A DNA stretch of 64,000 nt from Pirellula staleyi DSM 6068 (GCF_000025185.1 NC_013720.1:5642001-5706000), one strand, 5' to 3'; shown: positions 37,098 to 47,092, counted from the first letter of the stretch. Made by a program: numbers and translations. The notes: generated by a model from the sequence alone, not told the origin.

Positions 37098-37967
37098 GTG
37101 ACATCTTCCCTCACACAGCACTTGCCCCAGGTGACCACTCGTTGCCTGCGATTGTTGCTGCGCACGGGGGGACTATCGATGCTGGTGCTCATGTCGCAAG
37201 CTCTTTTGCTACTGCTGGCAAGCACTGCATCAGCCCAATCGAGCAATCACTATGCCCCGCCAGGAGGTTTCTCGAGCCCCGAGCGTCCGGCATCGTTCTA
37301 CGGCAAGCCCATCAATCACGATCGCCCCTTGGTGGCCGAGCAACCAGTCGACCCGCGAGCGCGTCCCGCGACCAACTACGCCAGTGCTCCACTCCCCTCG
37401 CGGAGCGCAAGTGAGCCAGCTAGTTTCTCCGCGCCTGAGCAGCCCCTTCCAATTGCTAACGCTTCCGCAGGCAGCTCGCTGAAGCTCCCTCCGCGTCAAG
37501 CCCCCAAAACACTCGAGCGCGCGAAAGCTCCGACATCAAGCACCAGCGCCCTCATGACCATGGGTGGCGCACTGGCCGCAGTGCTCGGACTCTTCTTCTG
37601 CCTCGTTGTGCTGAGCAAAAAGTTTCAGCCCGCCGGTGGTGGTGCCCTCCCCAAAGAGGCCATCGAAGTGCTGGGGCGCACCGCGCTTGCCGGTCGACAG
37701 CAGCTGCAACTCGTGCGCGTGGGTGGCAAGCTGATCCTCGTTGCTCTCACTGCAGGGAGCGCAGAAACGCTCACCGAAATCACCGATCCTCACGAGGTCG
37801 AACGTCTCACCGCCATGTGCCGTCGCTCACAACCGGGCAGCAGCACGCAAACGTTTCAGCAAGTTGTTTCGGAGATCGAGCGCGAGCCCGTTTCCCGAGG
37901 TTTTCTCGGAGAAAACAGCAGTTCTCGTGGCGGCAGCAACGCTGGTTCCGCACGTCGCATCTCGTAG
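37098..37967 (+). CDS. fliO: Flagellar export-gate accessory protein FliO
   Basis: A 289-residue protein read from GTG 37098; ATG 37179, which opens a signal-like sequence ([20 protein letters not shown]), is an alternative start. A long Pro/Ser-rich periplasmic stretch is followed by a membrane segment ([20 protein letters not shown], about 153-174) and the FliO core [33 protein letters not shown], which is conserved. FliO helps FliP assemble into the gate. It is followed by fliP-fliQ-fliR, the standard order. It is longer than E. coli FliO (121) because of the N-terminal part. Confidence 0.88.
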   Translation: MTSSLTQHLPQVTTRCLRLLLRTGGLSMLVLMSQALLLLLASTASAQSSNHYAPPGGFSSPERPASFYGKPINHDRPLVAEQPVDPRARPATNYASAPLPSRSASEPASFSAPEQPLPIANASAGSSLKLPPRQAPKTLERAKAPTSSTSALMTMGGALAAVLGLFFCLVVLSKKFQPAGGGALPKEAIEVLGRTALAGRQQLQLVRVGGKLILVALTAGSAETLTEITDPHEVERLTAMCRRSQPGSSTQTFQQVVSEIEREPVSRGFLGENSSSRGGSNAGSARRIS

Positions 37968-38004
37968 TTTCACACCACTATCCATTCCTGACCGATTGCC
38001 CCTC

Positions 38005-38898
38005 ATGCTTCTGATCATTCAGCATCGATGCACACTCCTACTCGCAGCTCTGCTGCTTGTAGCGGCGGTGTCGCACACGCATGCTCAGGACGTGATGGGC
38101 CCGAATCTGCTCCCTTCGATCGACCCGACTCAAGAACTTGCTGACGGGGAGCTCGATCGCGAACTGATGCCCCCGGCTGATCCCGTCACCGAACTTTTGC
38201 GCGGCAATGGCGAAGCGCTCACGAGCCCTAAGCGGCTCAGCAGCACGCTGCAGATCATGCTGCTCTTGACGGTCCTCAGCCTTGCACCAGCCATCTTGTT
38301 GATGACCACCAGCTTTGTCCGGATCGTGGTAGTGCTCGGTCTCCTTCGTCAAGCGCTCGGCACCAACCAGTTGCCACCGAGTCAGGTGATCACTGCACTC
38401 GCGATGTTTTTGACGCTGCTGATCATGACCCCCACCTGGAACAGCGTCTATCACGAAGCGATCGAGCCCTACACCAGCGGCGCCGACCTCACTCCCGAAG
38501 AAGCCTGGAATCGTGGCTCGCTTCCAATCAAACGCTTCATGAGCCGCCAGATTGAAGTGGCTGGCAACAGCGATGATGTGTGGCTGTTCTACGAGTATCT
38601 GCCCGAAGAAAATCGCCCCGCCAAACCGCCAGAAACCTACGACGAAGTCCCTCTCTCGGTCCTTCTTCCTGCGTTCATGCTCAGCGAACTGAAGACCTCG
38701 TTCTTGATTGGCTTTCAGATCTACTTACCCTTTTTGATTCTCGACCTCGTGGTCTCGAGCGTCACGATCTCGATGGGCATGATGATGCTGCCACCGGTCA
38801 TGATCTCGCTCCCGCTGAAACTTCTGCTGTTCGTACTGGTTGACGGCTGGACACTGACGGTCCGCATGTTGCTCGAAAGTTTTGCGGGTCCTCTTTAG
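38005..38898 (+). CDS. fliP: Flagellar export-gate protein FliP
   Basis: A 297-residue protein. ATG 38005 is chosen because a cleavable signal peptide ([26 protein letters not shown]) starts there; the open frame upstream overlaps fliO. Four membrane segments follow, with [28 protein letters not shown] and [32 protein letters not shown], both diagnostic, and the end [27 protein letters not shown]. FliP forms a five-fold ring at the core of the type III export gate with FliQ and FliR. Confidence 0.95.
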   Translation: MLLIIQHRCTLLLAALLLVAAVSHTHAQDVMGPNLLPSIDPTQELADGELDRELMPPADPVTELLRGNGEALTSPKRLSSTLQIMLLLTVLSLAPAILLMTTSFVRIVVVLGLLRQALGTNQLPPSQVITALAMFLTLLIMTPTWNSVYHEAIEPYTSGADLTPEEAWNRGSLPIKRFMSRQIEVAGNSDDVWLFYEYLPEENRPAKPPETYDEVPLSVLLPAFMLSELKTSFLIGFQIYLPFLILDLVVSSVTISMGMMMLPPVMISLPLKLLLFVLVDGWTLTVRMLLESFAGPL

Positions 38899-39030
38899 CT
38901 AGGAGCCCCTGCGCGCGCATCGCTCGTTTCTTATGAATGAATGATTGCCACGCTACTCGATGATCACCGTTTTTGTACTCGTCGTTACCTTCCGCTACTT
39001 CCGACGTTCCCTCCGAGAAAGAAACTGGCG

Positions 39031-39306
39031 ATGGATCCGCAAGACGCAGTCACACTCACCCAGCAAGCCATGATGACAGCGCTGGTGCTTTGTGCGCCGC
39101 TGCTCCTCGTCGGCATGCTCGTGGGTCTGCTCATCGGGCTCGCTCAAGCACTCACCCAGGTGCAAGACCAAACGGTCGCCTTCGTTCCGAAACTCGTGGC
39201 GATGGTGGCGGTGATGCTCCTCTGCTTGCCGTGGCTCATCGAGCAAATGATGGAATACTCCACCAATCTGTTCACAGGCATCCCTCAAATGATCATGGGA
39301 AGCTGA
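39031..39306 (+). CDS. fliQ: Flagellar export-gate protein FliQ
   Basis: A 91-residue protein, family-typical length, from ATG 39031 (GAGAAAG upstream); the in-frame extension to 38941 is not conserved. It has two membrane segments and the family pattern MDPQDAVTLTQQAMMTALVLCAPLLLVGMLVGLLIGLAQALTQVQDQTVAFVPKL. Four FliQ copies wrap the FliP/FliR core. It lies 132 bases after fliP and 62 before fliR. Confidence 0.95.
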   Translation: MDPQDAVTLTQQAMMTALVLCAPLLLVGMLVGLLIGLAQALTQVQDQTVAFVPKLVAMVAVMLLCLPWLIEQMMEYSTNLFTGIPQMIMGS

Positions 39307-39368
39307 AACTTCGCTGGACGCACCTTTGCGAAAACAGCCGTTTTCGCTTGAAATTCGGGCCCTACTGC

Positions 39369-40202
39369 ATGTCTCCCCTCATCACGTCGCAGCTAGATCA
39401 AATTGTGATCTTCTCGCTCGTGCTGACGCGCATCGGGATGCTCGTTTTCATTCTCCCGATGTTTGGTTCGAGCAGTGTGCCGATGCAAGCTCGCGCGATA
39501 CTAGCGATTGCAATCGCGCTGATCCTGACGCCGGTCTATGCGGGAGCACTTCCGTCTCCGCCAGAAAATCTGATGATGCTCGGACTCATGCTCGCGCGTG
39601 AGTCGATGCTGGGACTCGCGCTCGGACTAGCGGTGATGATCCTGCTGGCAGGGATGCAGCTCGCCGGATCGATCATCAGTCAGATGAGTGGCATGACGCT
39701 TGCCGACGTTGCCAATCCGACGTTCGATACGAGTGTTCCCATCTTCTCGCAGCTGCTCGAAATGTTGTCGCTCGCGATTTTCTTTTCACTGGGTGGACAC
39801 CGCCTGGTGATGTCCGCGCTGCTCGATACGTTCAAGTTCATGCCTCCGGGACAAGCCACGTTTCCGGAAGAGGCGGTCGAGATGCTGGCGACTATTTTCA
39901 CCCACAGTTTTGAAATTGGGATTCGCGCCGCAGCACCTGCCATCATCTCGCTACTGCTGGCCATTTTGGTGGTCGCGCTCATTAGTCGCACACTTCCGCA
40001 GCTGAACTCGGTGGCTGTCGGCTTGAACTTCAACGCCATGATTGTGCTGGCGATTCTGGCACTTTCGCTCGGATCAGCCGCGATGGTCTTTCAAGAAGAA
40101 CTCGAGCCGACGATCGTTTCGATCACGCAGTCGATCTTGATTCCGAGCGACAGCCAGGTGGCAAGTGAAACGGCTGATTTACGCGTCTATCCCTCAGAAT
40201 AA
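39369..40202 (+). CDS. fliR: Flagellar export-gate protein FliR
   Basis: A 277-residue, six-segment membrane protein from ATG 39369; a much longer open frame reaches back across fliQ in another frame and is rejected. Family features include LTRIGMLVFILPMFGSSSVPMQARAILAIAIAL and LLAGMQLAGSIISQMSGMTLADVANP, and the C-terminal QLNSVAVGLNFNAMIVLAILALSLG. FliR is the single-copy subunit that closes the FliP ring. Its neighbour flhB is the gate's specificity switch. Confidence 0.95.
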   Translation: MSPLITSQLDQIVIFSLVLTRIGMLVFILPMFGSSSVPMQARAILAIAIALILTPVYAGALPSPPENLMMLGLMLARESMLGLALGLAVMILLAGMQLAGSIISQMSGMTLADVANPTFDTSVPIFSQLLEMLSLAIFFSLGGHRLVMSALLDTFKFMPPGQATFPEEAVEMLATIFTHSFEIGIRAAAPAIISLLLAILVVALISRTLPQLNSVAVGLNFNAMIVLAILALSLGSAAMVFQEELEPTIVSITQSILIPSDSQVASETADLRVYPSE

Positions 40203-40246
40203 GTCGATTTTCTTCTTCCATTTAACGATCATTCTTCAGCAGATTC

Positions 40247-41338
40247 ATGGACGACGATAACGGAGAAAAGTCGCACGAAGCAACGCAGCATCGCCGCGAT
40301 AAAGCGCGCGAGGAAGGGCAGGTCGTTAAGAGTCAGGATCTCACGTCGGCTGCGATGCTGATGGCTTGCCTGCTTTTGCTCTGGTACTTCAGCAGCGGCA
40401 TGTTCGAACTAGTGGGAGCCTTTACACGCGATCAAATCACGGGCCAGTTGTGGCAGCCGATCACGCTGGCGGATGTGACGAGCGACTTTGCACGAATCGG
40501 TGGACTTCTCGCTCGCACACTGCTCCCTCTGCTGCTGATGATGATGCTCGCAGCAATCACCATTCAGCTGTCGCAAACAGGATTTCTGTTCCTGCCGAAC
40601 AAGCTGGCGATGGATCTCGAGCGGATTAATCCGCTGAACAATTCCAAGCGAATCTTTGCCGTCTCGAATCTCGTGAGCCTCGGCTTTGGACTACTGAAAG
40701 TGCTGCTGATTGGTGTGGTGGCTGGGCTCTCGCTCTGGCAGCAGCGCGCGACGATTTTAGAGCTGACCGATCAGTCGGCAGCTGTGATTGGCAAGTTCGT
40801 GCTGGAAACGGCACTCTGGACGAGCATCAAGATTGCAGCGGCGCTACTGGTGCTCGCGATCCTCGACTATGGCTACCAGTGGTGGAAGCACGAGCAAGAT
40901 CTCCGCATGACCACGCAGCAGGTGCGTGAGGAGATGAAAGAGCAAACGGGCGATCCGCAAACAATGCAGCGGCGGAAGCAGATTCAGCGTCAGCTGGTGA
41001 TGAATCGGCTGTCGACCAGCATCCCGAAAGCGGACGTCATTGTGACGAATCCCACCGAGCTTGCGATTGCGCTGCAGTACGATCCCAACACCATGCCGGC
41101 CCCCATTGTGATTGCCAAAGGGGCCGGTGTTTTAGCGCAGCGCATCCGACGTTTGGCGCTGGAAAACAACGTGCCGGTGGTCGAGCGAAAAGAACTCGCG
41201 CGGGCTTTGTATCAGCTGGTGGAAGTGAACCAGCCGGTCCCTTCCGAGCAGTATGCTGCGGTCGCTGAAGTGGTTCGCTACGTCTATCAGCTGAAGGGAA
41301 AAAAGCTCCCCGGCACACGCGCTAAATCAGCAGCCTAA
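40247..41338 (+). CDS. flhB: Flagellar export specificity switch protein FlhB
   Basis: A 363-residue protein starting MDDDNGEKSHEATQHRRDKAREEGQVVKSQDL, the usual charged FlhB head, with four membrane segments up to about 215 and a cytoplasmic autocleavage domain. The cleavage site reads NPTE (N268-P269-T270-E271) instead of the standard NPTH; Asn and Pro, the residues directly involved in peptide bond break, are kept. The following ELAIALQYDPNTMPAPIVIAKGAG is well conserved. FlhB switches export from hook to filament substrates with FliK. It closes the flagellar locus on this side; flhA is not found here. Confidence 0.95.
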   Translation: MDDDNGEKSHEATQHRRDKAREEGQVVKSQDLTSAAMLMACLLLLWYFSSGMFELVGAFTRDQITGQLWQPITLADVTSDFARIGGLLARTLLPLLLMMMLAAITIQLSQTGFLFLPNKLAMDLERINPLNNSKRIFAVSNLVSLGFGLLKVLLIGVVAGLSLWQQRATILELTDQSAAVIGKFVLETALWTSIKIAAALLVLAILDYGYQWWKHEQDLRMTTQQVREEMKEQTGDPQTMQRRKQIQRQLVMNRLSTSIPKADVIVTNPTELAIALQYDPNTMPAPIVIAKGAGVLAQRIRRLALENNVPVVERKELARALYQLVEVNQPVPSEQYAAVAEVVRYVYQLKGKKLPGTRAKSAA

Positions 41339-41407
41339 CGCGCTGGTCAAGCTGCCTTCACGGTCTAAGGCAAACGTTGCTGCGAGCAGCCAATGCTTCT
41401 CGCGCTG

Positions 41408-42589
41408 CTATTTCTCGTAGCCATACTTGTCGAAGTAGAAGCCCCAATGCTCGCGAACGAGCTTGCGCGACTCTTCATCGAGTTCGTGCTTGTTCGTTTG
41501 ATAGTCTTTCTGCTCGGTGAGGAACTTCTCGATCTTCGGCTTAGCACCTTCAATCGAGGGGAGCTTCAGTGCGCCATAGATCCGCTCGAGTTCGGTCATC
41601 GGCGACTTGACGAGATCTTCGTACTTCACTTCCACGATCATTGCAGGATCGATCTTCGCGCGCTGCTTTTCATAGCCTTGATACATCCGCGTAAGGCACA
41701 TCAGCACGAACTCTTCGAGTCCCTTGTGCTTCGGCATTTGCAGCGACTGAACGGCGTCGAGCGATTGCCACAAGCGCACCGTCGATGAAAAAAGGGAGTA
41801 CGGGTTGCGGACGATGTGGATGAACCGAGCACCGGGAAAGAGCTTCGAAAGGAGCTCGATGCGCCCCGTGTGGGGAGGGCTCTTCAGGAGCAGCTGTTTT
41901 TGACTCCGGAACGTAATGAGCTTGGAAAACTCGATCATCGCCTCGGAGAATTTTTTCTCATCAGCCGGATCAACCCCTTCCATGTCAAGGAACTCGACGG
42001 CCGGGGGTGGATCGTTCGGAAAAGCGCAGCGGAGATAAGGGGTCGGTGCGCCGAGCGTCAGCAGCGCGAACTCATCTTCCTGCGGACGTTCCCAACCAGT
42101 CGCCATGTTGTCCATCGGACGTTGCCGTGGCATCAGCCAGCCGCCGTAGCCCGCAATCAGCCACTCGGTGAGCAAAAAGTGATGCGGCGCAAAGCACTGG
42201 TAGGTCGTGGGGGAATAAAATCGTTCATCCTGATGCATCACTTCGTGCAGGAACGTGGTTCCGCTACGCCAGTGACCGATGATGAAGACCGGCGGTTCCT
42301 CGATGCGCGTCCGATCGATCCGACTACCGTACTGAGCCCGCTGCCAGAGTCGTAAAATCGAGTTCACCGGGGTGATCATGCCGAGCAAGACCGCCATCGG
42401 CCAGCGGATCGGATGAATGCGAAAACCATGCTTGATGCATAGTTTCCACCAATCTCCGGCACGCATCCCGTGCCAAAAGCGGGGGCTCCAGAAAGGATAG
42501 CTATGGATTTTCGGCTGCTTACGCTTCGTCACCTTGGTGTCGGGCTTCTTCGCCTCGGGTGAGCTGCCGCTGTTGGTCGTGCTGTTCAA
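41408..42589 (-). CDS. PAPS-dependent sulfotransferase family protein
   Basis: A 393-residue protein with the 5'-phosphosulfate loop IIGHWRSGTTFLHEVM and the 3'-phosphate motif RFIHIVRNPYSLFSSTVRLW, both needed to bind PAPS. The start appears to be TTG at 42589 with GGGGA upstream; a Lys-rich, Pro-rich head (SPEAKKPDTKVTKRKQPK) precedes the domain. A region with PTTYQCFAPHHFLLTEWL may shape the acceptor pocket. The acceptor (sugar, lipid or peptide) cannot be told. It converges with flhB and diverges from the LLM oxidoreductase gene. Confidence 0.9.
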   Translation of the reverse strand: MNSTTNSGSSPEAKKPDTKVTKRKQPKIHSYPFWSPRFWHGMRAGDWWKLCIKHGFRIHPIRWPMAVLLGMITPVNSILRLWQRAQYGSRIDRTRIEEPPVFIIGHWRSGTTFLHEVMHQDERFYSPTTYQCFAPHHFLLTEWLIAGYGGWLMPRQRPMDNMATGWERPQEDEFALLTLGAPTPYLRCAFPNDPPPAVEFLDMEGVDPADEKKFSEAMIEFSKLITFRSQKQLLLKSPPHTGRIELLSKLFPGARFIHIVRNPYSLFSSTVRLWQSLDAVQSLQMPKHKGLEEFVLMCLTRMYQGYEKQRAKIDPAMIVEVKYEDLVKSPMTELERIYGALKLPSIEGAKPKIEKFLTEQKDYQTNKHELDEESRKLVREHWGFYFDKYGYEK

Positions 42590-42779
42590 GTTCCATCCCC
42601 AAAACGTCGTCTCGTAAAGCGTTTATTATAGGGTGGTCGGTCAATTCTCGAAACCTCACGAAAAACGTCCAAGTTCACCCCCTTCCTGGTCCTGCGGCTT
42701 GAAGCCTTTGGCCGCATCTGACACACTGCAAAGGTGTTGCGATTTTCCGTCTGCTTCTCGTGAGATCGGTACGCCAGCC

Positions 42780-43976
42780 ATGAAGTGTTTTGCATTTCAC
42801 CTGATGCCTTGGGACCGCCTGCCCGACGACTTCGAAGAGAAGTATGAATCGGCTTGGACTTGGCTTCCCAACTCGATCTACGACCCCGAGCATGGGGGCG
42901 AACTCTACAACCGTTATCTCGACGAACTCGTACTGGCCGATGAGCTCGGGTTCGATGGTGTGTGCGTGAACGAGCACCATCAAAACGCCTACGGGACGAT
43001 GCCGAGCCCCAATCTGATGGGTTCGATCCTCGCGCGGCAAACCAAGCGGGTGAAGATCGCGGTTGTCGGCAACGCGCTGCCGCTCTACAACCCGCCGACC
43101 CGCGTGGCGGAAGAGTTTGCGATGATCGACTGCATCAGCGGCGGTCGGCTGATCGCGGGACTCGTGGTCGGTGGTGGTCCCGAGTATTACAGCTTCTCGA
43201 TCAATCCAACGCATGCCCGCAGCATGTACGGCGAAGCGCTCGATCTGGTGATTCGCGCGTGGACCGAGCCTGGTCCGTTCGAGCACTATGGCGAGCACTG
43301 GAAACTGAAGTACGTCAACCCTTGGCCACGGCCGATTCAAAAGCCTCATCCACCGGTTTGGATACCTGGCGCGGGAAGCAAAGAGACGATCGATTTCGTG
43401 GCCCAGCGCCGCTTCAGCTACATGGGAATTCCGTACTTCCACATCGACTTCTTCAAGCGGAACTTCGATCTTTTCCGCGAAGCGTGCAATAAGTACGGCT
43501 ACGAAGCGCACCCCGAACAACTCGGCTGGCTCTGCCCGATCTATGTCGCCGAAACCGACGAACAAGCGTGGGCCGAGTACGAGCAGCATTTGTGGTTCTT
43601 TGCCCGCAAGCTGCTCAAGGGTCTGGTGGTCTTTCCGCCGGGCTACACCAGCGTGCGGTCGATCGCCGGGATTCACAGCGCGCTAACGAAGTTCCTCAGC
43701 ACGGTCGAAACGCGCGAGCAAATCGAAAAAGGTGCGTATGCGATCGTCGGCAGTCCCGCTACGGTTCGCGAGAAGTTGCTCGAGCATTCCAAGTACCTGG
43801 GAGTCGGAAACTTGCTCGGACTGTTCCAACTTGGCACACTTCCAGCCGACTTGACGCAAAAGAGCATGCGTCTGTTTGCCAGCGATGTGATGCCTCACTT
43901 GCAGCAAGCGGGCTACGGAGCTGGGGTCGGTGAGTTCAATCCGCACGCTGGACTGGCCGGGACCGCCAGTTCCTAG
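42780..43976 (+). CDS. LLM-class flavin-dependent oxidoreductase
   Basis: A 398-residue luciferase-like TIM-barrel protein from ATG 42780 (the frame is open to 42633). Key segments: FDGVCVNEHHQNAYGTMPSPNLM, KRVKIAVVGNALPLYNPPTRVAEEFAMIDCISGGRLIAGLVVGGG and RPIQKPHPPVWIPGAGSKETIDF. These are typical of FMN/F420-dependent monooxygenases such as alkanesulfonate or long-chain alkane types. The substrate is unknown. An alpha/beta hydrolase and an SDR follow, and one may suspect a small catabolic pathway, but it is not proven. Confidence 0.9.
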   Translation: MKCFAFHLMPWDRLPDDFEEKYESAWTWLPNSIYDPEHGGELYNRYLDELVLADELGFDGVCVNEHHQNAYGTMPSPNLMGSILARQTKRVKIAVVGNALPLYNPPTRVAEEFAMIDCISGGRLIAGLVVGGGPEYYSFSINPTHARSMYGEALDLVIRAWTEPGPFEHYGEHWKLKYVNPWPRPIQKPHPPVWIPGAGSKETIDFVAQRRFSYMGIPYFHIDFFKRNFDLFREACNKYGYEAHPEQLGWLCPIYVAETDEQAWAEYEQHLWFFARKLLKGLVVFPPGYTSVRSIAGIHSALTKFLSTVETREQIEKGAYAIVGSPATVREKLLEHSKYLGVGNLLGLFQLGTLPADLTQKSMRLFASDVMPHLQQAGYGAGVGEFNPHAGLAGTASS

Positions 43977-44167
43977 CGACGTGAGTTAGATTCCTGTGCC
44001 AGAACTTGCAGCCCAATTTCTCAGCCATATTTCACGACGGAACACGCCGCGCACGGCGAGCCAGTTTTCGATAAACTACCCAGCGGGAGCCAAGCAGCTG
44101 TAGCAAGCTCGCTTGCTCCCGTTTTGCGTTTCGACTTCGCCACTCCCTTGCAGCTCGACATCTCTCC

Positions 44168-44950
44168 ATGCCAAGCCCGACCACCAGCACGATTCTTGTC
44201 GCGGGAAAGAAAACGCAAGTGACAACCGGTGGGGATGGCCCGCCGCTGCTCTACCTGCATAGTGCGGGGGGCGAAACCGACTGGACCAAGTTTCACGACT
44301 TGCTGGCTGCAAAGTTCAAAGTGATTGTGCCAGCGCATCCCGGTTTTGCGTCGTCGGCGGGACTCGAATCGATTCGGGACGTGGCCGATTATGCGTGGCA
44401 CTACGTCGACTTTTTGAAGGTGATGAATCTGTCGCGTGTGCCGGTGATTGGCTTTTCGCTCGGCGCTTGGACCGCTGTGGAACTCGCCATCTTGCGCCCA
44501 GCACTCGTAGAGAAGATGATCCTGGTCAACGCGGCCGGATTGCATGTTCCCGGGAGTCCGATGGGGGAACTTTTTACCGACGATCTAACCTACCTTCGCA
44601 ATCTGCTGTTCTTCGATCCCAACTCCCCTGTCGTCAAAGAAGCGATGCCACTTTCGCTCGACGATTCGCGCATTTTGCAGTGGCTGAAGGCTCGCGAAGC
44701 CACAGCGCGGGTCGGCTGGAATCCGTATCTCCACAATCCGCGTCTGCGGGCGCATCTGTCGCGCGTCGAATGTCCAACGCAGGTCGTGTGGGGTCGTCAC
44801 GACAAGCTGATTCCACTCGCGCACGGCGAGACCTATAGCAGCGAGATTCCCGGAGCCCAGCTCACGATTTTGGAGCAGTGCGGTCACATGCTCCCGTTTG
44901 AAAAGCCCGAAGAACTCGCACGCATCACGACCGAATTCTTCAGCAGCTAG
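44168..44950 (+). CDS. Alpha/beta-fold hydrolase
   Basis: A 260-residue enzyme with a complete catalytic triad by motif: nucleophile elbow GFSLGAW (Ser97), Asp in VVWGRHDKLIPL and His in QCGHMLPFEKPEELA. Oxyanion region LLYLHSAGGETDW. The order and spacing match the esterase/dienelactone or epoxide-hydrolase-like families (AB_hydrolase_1). It has a short cap with FDPNSPVVKEAMP. It follows the LLM oxidoreductase by 191 bases in the same direction, so co-transcription is possible. Unlike the hydrolase-like protein at 14611, this one should be active. Confidence 0.92.
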   Translation: MPSPTTSTILVAGKKTQVTTGGDGPPLLYLHSAGGETDWTKFHDLLAAKFKVIVPAHPGFASSAGLESIRDVADYAWHYVDFLKVMNLSRVPVIGFSLGAWTAVELAILRPALVEKMILVNAAGLHVPGSPMGELFTDDLTYLRNLLFFDPNSPVVKEAMPLSLDDSRILQWLKAREATARVGWNPYLHNPRLRAHLSRVECPTQVVWGRHDKLIPLAHGETYSSEIPGAQLTILEQCGHMLPFEKPEELARITTEFFSS

Positions 44951-44966
44951 AGAGCGTAGGTTTCAC

Positions 44967-45791
44967 TTAGCCGCCCAAGAGGGGCGAAGTGGGAAGTGGA
45001 AAGCTTGGGGCAAAGCCGAGGGGCAAAGCGACCCCGGTGATCCAGCGTGCATCATCGGAAGCGAGAAACGCCACCGCTGCAGCCACATCGCGAGGCAGTC
45101 CCATTCCCAGCGGATGGCAAGCTTCGATCTGACGCCAAACTTCGGGCGTGAGTCGCTCGCTATGTTTGTGCACCATCGGCGTGTGAACCATGCCGGGAGC
45201 CACCGCCACCACACGCATCTTTTTAGGTGCTAGTTCCCAGGCAAGCGATTGCGTGAAGCCAATCAAGCCCGCTTTGCTGGCGCTATAGACCGAGAAGCCA
45301 TTACAGCCCCCTAGCGCAAGCGCCGAAGCGATGTTGACGATCACCCCTCCGGGCTCGGTTAGCAGCGGCAACACAGCGCGACTCATCGAGATGGCGCCGA
45401 TCAAATTCACATCAATCAATTCGCGAAAACTGGCTTCTTCGTGATTCTCGAGCTGGGCCGCGAATTCAACACCGGCGTTGTTCACCAGAATATCGATCTT
45501 GCCAAACTCGCTCATGCATTCGTCGATCACACGGCGCACGTCAGCAGCCTGGCAAACATCGCCAGCGGTGTAGACCGCCCCTTCGCCGAGGCGCGACAGT
45601 TGCTTCATCAGCCGCGCTGGTTCTTCGCGCGAGATGATCGCGACCGAAGCACCTTCGCTGGCCATTTGCAGGGCGATAGCGCCACCAATGCCACGATCAC
45701 TGCCGCCAGTGATCAAGGCTACTTTTCCTTCGAATCGTCGCGTGGCAGGGGCTCGCTCGTGACTCGTCAGAGGCTCAGTTTCGAACTCCAT
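44967..45791 (-). CDS. Short-chain dehydrogenase/reductase
   Basis: A 274-residue classical SDR. After a 20-residue polar head, the cofactor motif TGGSDRGIGGAIA is followed by NNAGVEFAAQ, Ser in NIASALALGG and the intact YSASK motif, and the APGMVHTPMV loop. The gene ends 16 bases from the end of the hydrolase gene, so the two converge closely with no room for a terminator. ATG 45791 has GAGGA upstream. Substrate is not evident. Confidence 0.92.
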   Translation of the reverse strand: MEFETEPLTSHERAPATRRFEGKVALITGGSDRGIGGAIALQMASEGASVAIISREEPARLMKQLSRLGEGAVYTAGDVCQAADVRRVIDECMSEFGKIDILVNNAGVEFAAQLENHEEASFRELIDVNLIGAISMSRAVLPLLTEPGGVIVNIASALALGGCNGFSVYSASKAGLIGFTQSLAWELAPKKMRVVAVAPGMVHTPMVHKHSERLTPEVWRQIEACHPLGMGLPRDVAAAVAFLASDDARWITGVALPLGFAPSFPLPTSPLLGG

Positions 45792-46209
45792 CAGATCCTC
45801 AGGAGACGCAGGGTCAAAAACTTCGCTGCATCCAAGCAGCTACTGTAATAGCACGTCGAGCACGCTGGATATTCGGCTCGACCAGCGACGCGCTCCAAGC
45901 TGTCCCTTTCCACCGCAAGGACAGCGGTCGCGCTGCTGAATGATGAACAAGTCCACAGAAGCTCTGTGTATTCTCTCGGGGAACCGGAGCAGCGTCAATT
46001 GACGCGCCGGAGCGATTTCACGGCGATTTTTCATCTTCGAACGAAAGGGGCGCGGCAAACTCAGCCTCGACTACCCCGTCGTACCGCTAGGCGGGGGAGG
46101 AGTCGAGCTGGCCATACTTCTGCGCCATGGGGACTAGCGTTATGCTGCTCGCTAGAGGCGGCTCTTGTACTACAACCGCCCGACTCACCACCTCTTTGAG
46201 TTGTTTCCT
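45792..46209. other. Divergent intergenic region, SDR / comB
   Basis: 418 bases between oppositely oriented genes. It contains no open frame with ribosome site and family likeness, no RNA gene and no repeat that I can see. Promoters for both neighbours are expected here; a frame that extends comB upstream to 46165 is not conserved. Confidence 0.5.
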
Positions 46210-46953
46210 ATGTCGCGCCGCGTCGTTGTCCACCTGCTCCCCTCGCAGGCCACCACCCCCATCACCGCCGGCAAAACGGTCGCCGTGATCGACGTCCTGC
46301 GAGCTACCACCACGATCGTCACCGCCATGGCCGCTGGTGCCGCACGGGTCGTTCCGCTGCTCGAAGTCGACGAGGCCCGCGCGCGTGCTGCTGCGATTGG
46401 CGAGTCGGCTCTCCTGGGGGGCGAACGGCATGGCAAACGGATCGATGGCTTTCACTTCGGCAACAGCCCGGCGGAGTACACTCGCGATAAACTGGCCGGA
46501 AAAACGCTCGTTTTCACCACCACCAACGGCACCCGCGCTATGCTGGCGGCACGTCAGGCACGCGAGATTTACGTCGCCTCGTTCGTGAATTTTTCGGCCA
46601 TTTGCCGCGAACTCGCCGAGCGCGAAGAAGTCCATATCCTGTGCGCTGGAACCGACGGCGAAGTGACCCGCGAAGATACGCTTCTCGCCGGCGCCATCGC
46701 TGACGATGCAGTAGCCAGCGATCCGGCGACGCAGCTGAACGACGAAGCAGAGATCGCCGCCGATGCCTGGCGAGCCGCTGTCACGAACCTCTCGGGGCGA
46801 GTAGCCCTGGCTCAAGCGATGCGTCAAAGTCGGGGCGGTCGCAACCTGATCGAAATCGGACACGAGCACGACATCGATTTGGCCGCTGAGATTGACCGCT
46901 TCGATCTCACCCCACGTCTCGACGTCGCGAAGTGGGAAATCGTGCTCCCGTAG
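46210..46953 (+). CDS. comB: 2-phosphosulfolactate phosphatase (ComB) family protein
   Basis: A 247-residue protein starting at ATG 46210 (MSRRVVVHLLPSQATT). The family motif VIDVLRATTTIVTAM, GESALLGGERHGKRIDGFHFGNSP, the FTTTNGTRAM segment and LCAGTDGEVTREDTLLAGAI are all typical of ComB, a magnesium-dependent phosphatase first known from coenzyme M synthesis. Many bacteria without coenzyme M carry it, and its bacterial role is uncertain. No other sulfolactate gene is near. Downstream, glycyl-tRNA synthetase begins 139 bases on. Confidence 0.9.
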   Translation: MSRRVVVHLLPSQATTPITAGKTVAVIDVLRATTTIVTAMAAGAARVVPLLEVDEARARAAAIGESALLGGERHGKRIDGFHFGNSPAEYTRDKLAGKTLVFTTTNGTRAMLAARQAREIYVASFVNFSAICRELAEREEVHILCAGTDGEVTREDTLLAGAIADDAVASDPATQLNDEAEIAADAWRAAVTNLSGRVALAQAMRQSRGGRNLIEIGHEHDIDLAAEIDRFDLTPRLDVAKWEIVLP

Positions 46954-47092
46954 ACCAAACCTCGGCCCGACTGCTATTCTCATAGGTTTACGAAGTCCCT
47001 CCCCTGCCGCCCCCTCACAAGCGTAGGCCAGGTAAGGGCTTCGAGCGATCCTTTTCAGCAAGCAGAGTTTCAGGAAGTTGTGAGTAACTGCC

